NCBI GenBank assembly: GCA_028693695.1
Contig: JAQUUV010000029.1
Coordinates: 5,834 to 12,485, forward strand
Direction: 5' to 3'
From: Syntrophomonas sp.
Lineage (GTDB): Bacteria > Bacillota > Syntrophomonadia > Syntrophomonadales > Syntrophomonadaceae
DNA: 6,652 nucleotides
The notes under the pieces are model-generated. The model made no database searches. It saw only the letters and a list, made by a program, of their open reading frames with translations, and was not told the DNA's origin. Each line of letters starts with the position of its first letter. The first letter of the stretch is position 1. Shown here one piece after another: positions 1 through 5,822 of the stretch. The position numbers and the translations under genes are program-made.

Positions 1-1227
1 AGTTTTGATATCTGGTTTCCCCAGGTTACCTATAACACTTTTCGCCACGATAAACTCTATATTATGGTTCCCAATACGCTTACTATGGAATGGATTGAAT
101 CCCGTTACCTGGAAGCGCTCCAAAAAAACTTTCGGGATCTGAGCAAACAGAATATTTCTTTAATCCTCATAACTGAGCCGATTGTGGAAAAGGATGGGTA
201 TATCTCTCCCCTTAATTCTAAATACACTTTTAATACCTTTGTGGTAGGTAACAGCAACCGCTTTGCCCATGCTGCCTGCTATGCAGTGGGGGAGGCTCCT
301 GCACGTGCCTATAACCCTCTTTTTATATATGGAGGTGTAGGACTGGGTAAAACCCATCTAATGCATGCTATCGCCCATCGAATACTAGCTAACAATCCTT
401 CTTTTTCAGTGAAGTATGTCTCTTCCGAGCAGTTTACCAATGAACTAATCAGTGCCATTAAGGATGATTCTACTCCTGCTTTCCGTAACAAATATAGAAA
501 TATAGACGTTTTATTAATAGACGATATCCAGTTCCTAGCGGGCAAAGAAAGAACCCAAGAAGAATTTTTTCACACTTTCAACACTTTATACGAAGCCAAT
601 AAACAGGTGGTTATCTCCAGTGACCGTCCTCCTCGTAATATTCCTACCCTGGAAGATCGCCTGCGCTCTCGTTTCGAATGGGGATTAATAACCGATATTC
701 AGATTCCCGACCTGGAAACCCGTATCGCTATCCTGCGAAAAAAGGCGCAATCTGACAATTTGAATGTTCCTTACGATGTATTGGATTACATAGCTAATTA
801 TATTGATAATAATATAAGAGAATTAGAAGGTGCTCTAGTTCGATTTGTAGCCTTTGCCACCATTAATAACCTACCCCTAAACATGGAAACTGCCACCGAA
901 GCATTGAAAGATATTTTACCTCCTCCCCGACCTAAAAAAATAACCATAGAATGCATTCAAAAAGAAGTCTGCAATTTCTATGGTCTAAATTTAACTGAAT
1001 TACTCTCTAAAAAAAGAAATAAACAACTGGTGTACCCTCGTCAAATTGCTATGTTTCTGTGTCGTAAAATGACAGATGCTTCTTTTCCCCTGATCGGTGA
1101 CCAATTCGGAGGAAGAGATCATACCACAGTAATGCATTCAGTAGACAAAATAGAAAAAGAAAAGCTAGAAAGTCCAGAATTAACGGCAACTTTGGAAAAA
1201 CTGCGTAAACAATTAGATCCCAACTAA
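1..1227 (+). CDS. dnaA: Chromosomal replication initiator protein DnaA, 5' end truncated by the window
   Basis: DnaA is the AAA+ initiator that binds DnaA boxes at oriC, forms an ATP-dependent filament, melts the DNA and recruits the helicase. The reading frame is open from base 1 with recognisable domain I sequence (SFDIWFPQV..., then WIESRYLEAL), so the ATG at 64 is an internal methionine and the true start lies upstream. By comparison with E. coli domain I, about 20-25 residues are missing. The 408 visible codons hold the end of domain I, a very short domain II (about 178-213), the AAA+ domain with Walker A GGVGLGKTH (331-357) and Walker B LLIDDIQ (511-531), the box-VII region LEDRLRSRFEWGL, sensor II region NIRELEGAL, and domain IV with the DNA-binding signature GGRDHTTVMHSVDKI starting at 1108. 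The E. coli R399, P423, D433, H434 and T435 equivalents are all present. It is the first gene of the cluster; its promoter is outside the window. Confidence 0.98.
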   Translation, partial: SFDIWFPQVTYNTFRHDKLYIMVPNTLTMEWIESRYLEALQKNFRDLSKQNISLILITEPIVEKDGYISPLNSKYTFNTFVVGNSNRFAHAACYAVGEAPARAYNPLFIYGGVGLGKTHLMHAIAHRILANNPSFSVKYVSSEQFTNELISAIKDDSTPAFRNKYRNIDVLLIDDIQFLAGKERTQEEFFHTFNTLYEANKQVVISSDRPPRNIPTLEDRLRSRFEWGLITDIQIPDLETRIAILRKKAQSDNLNVPYDVLDYIANYIDNNIRELEGALVRFVAFATINNLPLNMETATEALKDILPPPRPKKITIECIQKEVCNFYGLNLTELLSKKRNKQLVYPRQIAMFLCRKMTDASFPLIGDQFGGRDHTTVMHSVDKIEKEKLESPELTATLEKLRKQLDPN

Positions 1228-1301
1228 AGCAATAAAAAAAGCGTTTTACCAACACCTTTGTCGACAGGGTTCAAGCTATATGGACTGAGTTATAGCAGGC
1301 C

Positions 1302-1319
1302 TTTTACACATTGTACACA
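1302..1319 (+). promoter_or_regulatory. Two abutting DnaA-box-like 9-mers
   Basis: TTTTACACA (1302-1310) is followed with no spacer by TTGTACACA (1311-1319). Each matches the canonical TTATCCACA at 7 of 9 positions, and the two differ from each other only at position 3. Both read toward the trinucleotide tract that begins at the very next base. The TT start and CACA end, which are the most informative positions of a DnaA box, are kept. Their placement beside the trio tract supports them as the boxes that seed the DnaA filament, but individually they are weak matches in AT-rich DNA. Confidence 0.5.
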
Positions 1320-1334
1320 CTACTACTACTATTA
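1320..1334 (+). repeat. DnaA-trio tract (CTA x4 then TTA)
   Basis: The top strand reads CTA CTA CTA CTA TTA, so the bottom strand is 3'-GAT GAT GAT GAT AAT-5'. This fits the DnaA-trio consensus 3'-(G/A)A(T/A)-5', the single-strand element that a DnaA filament engages to open the origin in B. subtilis and many other bacteria. Five consecutive fitting trios start immediately after a DnaA-box-like sequence and lie upstream of an AT-rich stretch, as expected. The function is inferred from motif and position; a chance trinucleotide repeat is the alternative. Confidence 0.65.
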
Positions 1335-1344
1335 CGGCGGTCTG

Positions 1345-1366
1345 TTTATTAAATATTAAATAAAAA
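1345..1366. other. AT-only stretch, probable duplex-unwinding element
   Basis: Twenty-two consecutive A/T bases containing the palindrome TTTAATATTAAA-like core (TTAAATATTAA) lie just after the trio tract and the CGGCGG patch, and just before the dnaN ribosome binding site. This is the most easily melted segment of the gap and is placed where helicase loading would occur in the B. subtilis type of origin. It also forms the leader of dnaN. Confidence 0.5.
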
Positions 1367-1383
1367 GAGCGGAGGCAAGACCC

Positions 1384-2523
1384 ATGAAGTTTAATATCGA
1401 AAAAAGGGAAATATCAGCCCTTACCACTCTGGTACATCGAGCAGCATCCAGTAAAAATACTATCCCTGTTCTTTCAGGCTTACTTATCAAAGTATCCCGT
1501 GATAAAGGTTTGACTATGACTGCTACTGATATGGAAATCGGCATTCACGCATCCACTTCCAACTTAGATATAATTGAAGAAGGCGTAGTGCTGGTAAACG
1601 CTAACTATTTTGCCGATTTTATTAAACTTCTTCCTGATACCTTAATATCATTTGATTTGAGCCAAGAAAATTCCAGACTCAATATTAGTTATGGACGTTC
1701 ATCAGGTAAAATAAATATCTATCGGGATCATGATTATCCGGAATTACCCCTCAATAAAATGGAATTTCGTTTCTCTATACCGCAAAAAGTACTTAAAGAA
1801 AGTCTTAAAAAAACTGCTTTTGCAGCGGCAGCTAATCATTTCCGCCAGGTTTTTACCGGAGTTTTGTTTGATATATTAGAAGGTGGAATTATTAAAATAA
1901 TAGCTTCTGACACCCATCGTTTAGCTTATTACTCTTATACTCTGGAACAAAAGGAAATAGAACCCTTTAATTTTGTGATTCCTATGCGCACCGTAAATGA
2001 ATTACTGCGCTTTTTAGATGATAGTCCAGAAACGATAAATATTGCTCTTTCAGAAAATAATGTTATTTTCTATAAAGACGACTTTATACTATTGTCTCGC
2101 TTAATAGATGGACAATACCCTAACTATGAAACAGTAATTCCTAGTTCTTTCAGCACTAATTTTAATATTAAAACTAATATATTAGCCTCTAGCCTGGAAA
2201 GAGCTAAAATAATGCCTACAGATGATAAATTTAAAATTCAGCATGTCCAATTATCCTTGCAAGAAAATGATGCTATTTTAAATTCCTTTTCAGAGAGTAT
2301 GGGAGAAATATCAGAAGTAATAGAAGATATTGAAATTGAAGGCGAAAAAGAGATAAAAATAGCCTTTAATACTCATTATTTCTTAGAAGCTGTTAAGGTT
2401 TTCGATGCAGAATGTGATACCATAAATATGAAATTGTCTGGATCAATGAGCGCAGCTATGATTAAAAACCCAGAAAAGGAGAACTACTTATATATATTAG
2501 TTCCCATGCGTACCAACAACTAA
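1384..2523 (+). CDS. dnaN: DNA polymerase III beta subunit (sliding clamp)
   Basis: DnaN forms the ring-shaped homodimer that encircles DNA and tethers polymerase III and repair enzymes. The 379 residues are close to the usual 365-380 and fit three repeated clamp domains. Family marks are the start MKFNIEKREI with NTIPVLSGLLIKV (residues 25-37), TATDMEIGI (46-54), the second-domain stretch FRQVFTGVLFDI (153-164) with SDTHRLAYYS (from 175), and the C-terminal YLYILVPMRTNN, which corresponds to the conserved P-M/V-R end that helps form the partner-binding pocket. The ATG is preceded by GGAGG (1371-1375) with an 8-nt spacer. It follows the origin gap and precedes recF by 19 nt. Codons are strongly A/T-biased, more so than in dnaA. 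No truncation or frameshift is seen. Confidence 0.98.
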   Translation: MKFNIEKREISALTTLVHRAASSKNTIPVLSGLLIKVSRDKGLTMTATDMEIGIHASTSNLDIIEEGVVLVNANYFADFIKLLPDTLISFDLSQENSRLNISYGRSSGKINIYRDHDYPELPLNKMEFRFSIPQKVLKESLKKTAFAAAANHFRQVFTGVLFDILEGGIIKIIASDTHRLAYYSYTLEQKEIEPFNFVIPMRTVNELLRFLDDSPETINIALSENNVIFYKDDFILLSRLIDGQYPNYETVIPSSFSTNFNIKTNILASSLERAKIMPTDDKFKIQHVQLSLQENDAILNSFSESMGEISEVIEDIEIEGEKEIKIAFNTHYFLEAVKVFDAECDTINMKLSGSMSAAMIKNPEKENYLYILVPMRTNN

Positions 2524-2530
2524 GGGAGAG
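2522..2530 (+). promoter_or_regulatory. recF ribosome binding site
   Basis: AAGGGAGAG overlaps the dnaN stop codon and lies 12 nt before the TTG at 2543. The spacing is longer than usual. The TTG is chosen because the RecF amino terminus KIDKLQVKNFRNL follows it directly; the GTG at 2530 is out of frame and soon meets a stop. Confidence 0.6.
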
Positions 2531-2542
2531 TGCCTATTTTAT

Positions 2543-3646
2543 TTGAAAATAGATAAACTACAGGTAAAAAATTTTAGGAACCTGAAAAAAATAGAATATG
2601 AACCATCTTCCGGGTTAAATGTCTTGGTCGGTGATAACGCCCAGGGTAAAACTAATCTTTTAGAATCTATTTTCGTACTGGCGACTGGAAATTCGTTCCG
2701 TAATGCTGCCGATACCAATTTAATGAATTATGAAGCAGAAGGCTACACCATAAAAAGCAGTTATACTATTTCAGAACGTTGTTTTGAAGCAAGCCTTCAT
2801 TACCAATTAAATGGTTACAAAAACGCCTTGATAAATAATAAAAAAAGCTCCCAGAAACATACCGATAGACTAAGAGTAGTTCTTTTTACACCAGATGATC
2901 TATTTTTAGTTAAAGGATCTCCTTCGAAAAGGAGGTCTTTTTTGGATTTCATCCTTAAACAGTTATCTACGGAATATATTTTCAATCTTGATAATTATGC
3001 AGCAATTCTAAAGAAAAGGAATTTATTACTAAAAAATGAGCAAACTACAGGCAAGGCCTTTGCAGTTATAAATGAGGTTTTTATCGAAAACGCTATTCGA
3101 TTAGTTATTCAACGTATTAATTTTGTAAATATATTGGATGATATAAACCGAGCCGTTTTTCGGGAAATTAATGGTGGAACGAATGATATAAAAATTAGAT
3201 ATGCACTTTCTTTTGCTATAGATAGTGATAAAATTAATATGGCCGTTTTACAGGATGCATTAAGAAAAGAAATAGAAAAAAATAAAAAAAGCGAAGTTCT
3301 TCGCAGGAAAACACTGGCAGGGCCACACCTTGATGATCTTAATTTTTATCAGGATGGCCGTCTGGCACGTACATTCTCTTCCCAGGGGCAACAGAGAAAT
3401 TTGGCTATAAGTTTAAAATTAGCCGAAATGTATGCATTTAAAAAGATAAAAGGTTCTTACCCCTTATTTCTACTGGATGAAGTCTTAGCTGAATTAGATG
3501 AAAAGAAGAGGTCGTTGCTAATAAAGCATTTGCAGAAAGCGGATTTTCAGACTTTTCTTACCTCTGTAGATTTTGAAAATATTGATGATGGAGAAGCAAG
3601 CATCTTTTTAATAAAAGAAGGCCGTTTGATTCGAAAGGAGAATTAA
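2543..3646 (+). CDS. recF: DNA replication and repair protein RecF
   Basis: RecF is an SMC/ABC-like ATPase of the RecFOR pathway that helps load RecA at gaps, mainly at single-/double-strand junctions and stalled forks. The protein is 367 residues, the normal family length. It begins with the RecF-typical KIDKLQVKNFRNL, then Walker A GDNAQGKT (30-37), the conserved GSPSKRRSFLDF (125-136), the ABC-type signature region FSSQGQQRNLAISLKLAE (278-295) and Walker B PLFLLDEVLAELDE (from 307). The start is TTG, supported by AAGGGAGAG upstream. It ends 2 nt before remB, and the remB ribosome binding site lies inside its last codons, so the two are probably translationally coupled. A terminator-like hairpin sits inside the gene at 2912-2943 and is listed separately. 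Confidence 0.97.
   Translation: MKIDKLQVKNFRNLKKIEYEPSSGLNVLVGDNAQGKTNLLESIFVLATGNSFRNAADTNLMNYEAEGYTIKSSYTISERCFEASLHYQLNGYKNALINNKKSSQKHTDRLRVVLFTPDDLFLVKGSPSKRRSFLDFILKQLSTEYIFNLDNYAAILKKRNLLLKNEQTTGKAFAVINEVFIENAIRLVIQRINFVNILDDINRAVFREINGGTNDIKIRYALSFAIDSDKINMAVLQDALRKEIEKNKKSEVLRRKTLAGPHLDDLNFYQDGRLARTFSSQGQQRNLAISLKLAEMYAFKKIKGSYPLFLLDEVLAELDEKKRSLLIKHLQKADFQTFLTSVDFENIDDGEASIFLIKEGRLIRKEN
2912..2943 (+). terminator. Terminator-like hairpin with T-run inside recF
   Basis: AAAGGATCTCCTT (2912-2924) pairs with AAGGAGGTCTTTT (2929-2941) around a CGAA loop: 13 base pairs, two of them G-T wobbles. If only the inner 9 pairs up to G2916-C2937 form, the stem is followed by six T (2938-2943), the shape of an intrinsic terminator. 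The same right arm holds AAGGAGGT (2929-2936), a perfect Shine-Dalgarno sequence, 5 nt before an in-frame TTG (2942). The stretch encodes the conserved RecF motif GSPSKRRSFLD, so it may be a coincidence of coding constraint. Confidence 0.3.
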
Positions 3647-3648
3647 AA

Positions 3649-3900
3649 ATGTATATACACTTGGGCAATGATGTGGTAATATCAGCAGTCGACGTCATCG
3701 CTATTCTGAATATTGAGGAGCCGCTATCTGCAGATTTACGTGATATTATAGAAATAGCCGAAATTGAAAGAAAACTCGTCAATATTAGTAAAAAAGACAA
3801 AAGAAAGGCCCTGGTTGTTTGTGACAACCGGATTTACATTTCACCCATATCATCCAATACTCTTTATAAAAGAGCAAGTCATTATCCTAAGGAGGTATAA
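3649..3900 (+). CDS. remB: RemB-like DUF370 regulator (YaaB homologue)
   Basis: This 83-residue protein begins MYIHLGNDVVIS and ends with the motif YISPISSNTLYKRA. Both resemble B. subtilis RemB/YaaB (MYIHLG start, YYSPLSSSTLKKRA end), and the position between recF and gyrB is the same. RemA/RemB-family proteins belong to DUF370; RemA is a DNA-binding regulator of biofilm matrix and osmoprotection genes in B. subtilis, and RemB acts in matrix gene expression there. The role in this organism is an inference. No signal peptide or membrane segment is visible, so it is cytoplasmic. The ATG has a good ribosome binding site, AAAGGAG (3634-3640), located within the end of recF. A stop-to-start gap of 3 nt separates it from gyrB, whose own ribosome binding site lies in its last codons. 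Confidence 0.9.
   Translation: MYIHLGNDVVISAVDVIAILNIEEPLSADLRDIIEIAEIERKLVNISKKDKRKALVVCDNRIYISPISSNTLYKRASHYPKEV
3889..3896 (+). promoter_or_regulatory. gyrB ribosome binding site
   Basis: AAGGAGGT is a full match to the anti-Shine-Dalgarno sequence, 7 nt before the TTG at 3904. It lies within the last codons of remB, and it decides the TTG as the gyrB start, since no ATG is nearby in frame. Confidence 0.85.
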
Positions 3901-3903
3901 ATT

Positions 3904-5808
3904 TTGAAAGCTTCAGATAATGCTTATAATGCCTCTGATATTCAAGTTTTAGAGGGTTTAGAGGCTGTTCGCAAAAGACCGAGTATGTACATAGGATCAA
4001 CCGGCCCCAAAGGTTTGCATCACTTAGTTTTTGAAATAGTAGATAATAGTATAGATGAATCTGTAGGTGGGTACTGCACCAAAATTGACACTACCATTCA
4101 TTCGGATAACAGTGTTACTGTTTGTGATAATGGCAGAGGCATACCGGTCGATATTCATCCACTCATGGGGATACCAGCTATAGAAGTTATTTTGACCACC
4201 TTGCATTCCGGAGGAAAGTTTGGCGGCAGTGGCTATACTATTTCCGGCGGGTTACATGGAGTAGGCTTATCGGTAGTAAATGCCTTATCTTCACATATGG
4301 TAGTTATTGTGAAAAGAGATGGGCATATATACCAACAAGATTATGAAAGAGGAAAACCGGTCAGTGAACTTAAAACCATTGGAAATACCAAGGAAACATG
4401 TACGAGTATTCATTTTATCCCTGATCCCGAGATCTTCGAAGAAACGGTTTTTGAACGAGATATAATTGTACAGCGGCTGCGTGAATTATCATTCTTAAAC
4501 AAAGGTCTGTTAATTGGATTCACCGATGAAAGAGATGAAGAGCCCTTTAAAAAAGATTTTAACTCGGCCGGCTTACAGGATTTTGTGGCTTATATAAATA
4601 AAAATAAAGAAGTTGTAAACCAAGAACCGATTTACTTTGATGTAAAAAAGGATGATGTAGTAGTAGAAATAGCTGTACAGTACAATGACGGATACAGTGA
4701 AAACATATATTCTTTTGCCAACAACATCCGAACCCAGGAAGGCGGAACCCATGAAACTGGTTTCAAAAACGCTTTAACCCGGGTTATTAATGACTATGCT
4801 AGAAAGAACGGTATAGTAAAAGAAACTGAAGCCAACCTTGCTGGAGAAGACATTCGGGAAGGTATGGCGGCGATAATCTCAGTTTTGGTAAAAGACCCTC
4901 AGTTTGAAGGACAAACCAAGACTAAACTAGGTAATACTTATGTTCGAGGTATAGTGGAGAGTACGGTTTATGATAATATTGAAGATTATTTAAACGAAAA
5001 CCCCGCAGCAGCCAAAAATATATTAGAAAAGGCTATTTCAGCCCGCCGCGCCCGTGAGGCTGCCAGGAAAGCTCGGGAATTAACCAGGCGTAAAAGTGTT
5101 TTGGAATCAACATCACTACCGGGAAAACTCGCGGATTGCAGTAACAGGGATCCAGCCATGTCTGAATTATTTATTGTTGAAGGAGATTCTGCGGGTGGTT
5201 CTGCTAAACAGGGCAGAGACCGTAACTATCAGGCCATCCTGCCATTAAGAGGTAAAATTCTTAATGTTGAAAAAGCTAGGCTGGATAGAGTTCTCTCCAG
5301 TGAAGAAATAAGAAATCTAATTACCGCCATGGGCACCGGTATAGGTGAAGATTTTGACATAAAGAAAGCTCGTTATCACAAACTAGTTATTATGACAGAT
5401 GCCGATGTAGATGGTTCCCACATTAGGATTCTATTATTAACCTTCTTTTATCGGTACATGCATGAGTTAATAGAAAATGGCTATATCTACATAGCACAAC
5501 CGCCTCTATATGGTCTCAAAAGATCTAGTGAGGTGCATTATTTTTATAACGATGCGGATATGAACAAATTTGTACAACAAAGCGATAAGAAATGGTCTAT
5601 GCAAAGATATAAAGGTCTAGGAGAAATGGACCCCGAACAATTGTGGTCTACTACCATGAACGCAGAAACGCGTACCATGTTGCAGGTAAATATAGATGAC
5701 GCCATAGAAGCAGAGAAAGCATTTTCGGATTTGATGGGGGATAATGTCGAACCGCGCCGAGAGTTTATAAATGCCAATGCCAAATATGCAACTAACCTGG
5801 ATATTTAA
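3904..5808 (+). CDS. gyrB: DNA gyrase subunit B
   Basis: GyrB supplies the ATPase and metal-binding half of the A2B2 gyrase that introduces negative supercoils and relieves torsion ahead of forks. The 634-residue length is that of the short Gram-positive type, without the insertion found in E. coli GyrB. The GHKL ATPase domain shows FEIVDNSIDE (E44 and N48 match E. coli E42 and N46), DNGRGIP (D75-P81) and GGLHGVGLSVVNALS (115-129). The TOPRIM domain shows FIVEGDSAGGSAKQGRD with E426 and IMTDADVDGSHIR with D499, D501 and D503, the metal-binding acids. The tail has QRYKGLGEMDPEQLW (from 567) and ends NANAKYATNLDI. RGKILNVEKA, which separates gyrase from some paralogues only weakly, is present; the adjacent gyrA settles GyrB over ParE. 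The start is TTG with a perfect Shine-Dalgarno sequence. Confidence 0.98.
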   Translation: MKASDNAYNASDIQVLEGLEAVRKRPSMYIGSTGPKGLHHLVFEIVDNSIDESVGGYCTKIDTTIHSDNSVTVCDNGRGIPVDIHPLMGIPAIEVILTTLHSGGKFGGSGYTISGGLHGVGLSVVNALSSHMVVIVKRDGHIYQQDYERGKPVSELKTIGNTKETCTSIHFIPDPEIFEETVFERDIIVQRLRELSFLNKGLLIGFTDERDEEPFKKDFNSAGLQDFVAYINKNKEVVNQEPIYFDVKKDDVVVEIAVQYNDGYSENIYSFANNIRTQEGGTHETGFKNALTRVINDYARKNGIVKETEANLAGEDIREGMAAIISVLVKDPQFEGQTKTKLGNTYVRGIVESTVYDNIEDYLNENPAAAKNILEKAISARRAREAARKARELTRRKSVLESTSLPGKLADCSNRDPAMSELFIVEGDSAGGSAKQGRDRNYQAILPLRGKILNVEKARLDRVLSSEEIRNLITAMGTGIGEDFDIKKARYHKLVIMTDADVDGSHIRILLLTFFYRYMHELIENGYIYIAQPPLYGLKRSSEVHYFYNDADMNKFVQQSDKKWSMQRYKGLGEMDPEQLWSTTMNAETRTMLQVNIDDAIEAEKAFSDLMGDNVEPRREFINANAKYATNLDI

Positions 5809-5818
5809 GGGGGTGATC
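5807..5818 (+). promoter_or_regulatory. gyrA ribosome binding site, extended
   Basis: AAGGGGGTGATC overlaps the gyrB stop codon and matches the extended anti-Shine-Dalgarno complement AAGGAGGTGATC at 11 of 12 positions. It lies just before the TTG at 5823 and supports that start over the later in-frame ATG at 5865. Confidence 0.8.
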
Positions 5819-5822
5819 AAAC

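Larger units (their letters stand above)
1228..1383. other. oriC: oriC unwinding region between dnaA and dnaN
   Basis: This 156-nt gap is the only sizeable non-coding stretch. In order it contains an A-rich start, the 8-bp palindrome TGTCGACA (1259-1266), two abutting DnaA-box-like 9-mers (1302-1319), a CTA/TTA trinucleotide tract (1320-1334), the GC patch CGGCGG (1335-1340), a pure A/T stretch (1345-1366) and the dnaN ribosome binding site (GGAGG, 1371-1375). In Bacillus subtilis the duplex-unwinding site lies in this same dnaA-dnaN gap, with boxes followed by DnaA-trios and an AT-rich region. The arrangement seen here matches that plan. Any second cluster of DnaA boxes upstream of dnaA would be outside the window. 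No perfect TTATCCACA box was found by eye anywhere in the window on either strand. Confidence 0.7.

Noticed and set aside
64..1227. ATG at 64 as the dnaA start
   Set aside because: The frame is open upstream to base 1 and encodes typical DnaA domain I sequence, so this methionine is internal and the gene is cut by the window edge.
1049..1255. Minus-strand open frame across the end of dnaA
   Set aside because: It is antisense to conserved DnaA domain IV, its translation is low-complexity hydrophobic sequence, and no convincing ribosome binding site was seen; a shadow of dnaA.
1256..1270. TTGTCGACA as a third DnaA box, or the palindrome TGTCGACA as a terminator or operator
   Set aside because: It is 7 of 9 to the box but nearly palindromic and isolated from the tandem pair. 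As RNA the stem is short with G-U pairs and has no T-run after it.
1303..1332. Possible dnaN promoter, TTTACA (1303-1308) and TACTAT (1327-1332), 18-nt spacer
   Set aside because: The -35 is a fair match, but the -10 matches only 4 of 6 and lies inside the trio tract, and AT-rich DNA yields such pairs often. A dnaN promoter in this gap is plausible but not supported well enough to annotate.
3811..3831. Hairpin CTGGTTGT / ACAACCGG inside remB
   Set aside because: Eight pairs with one wobble and a five-base loop, but no T-run follows and it lies in well-conserved coding sequence; probably chance.
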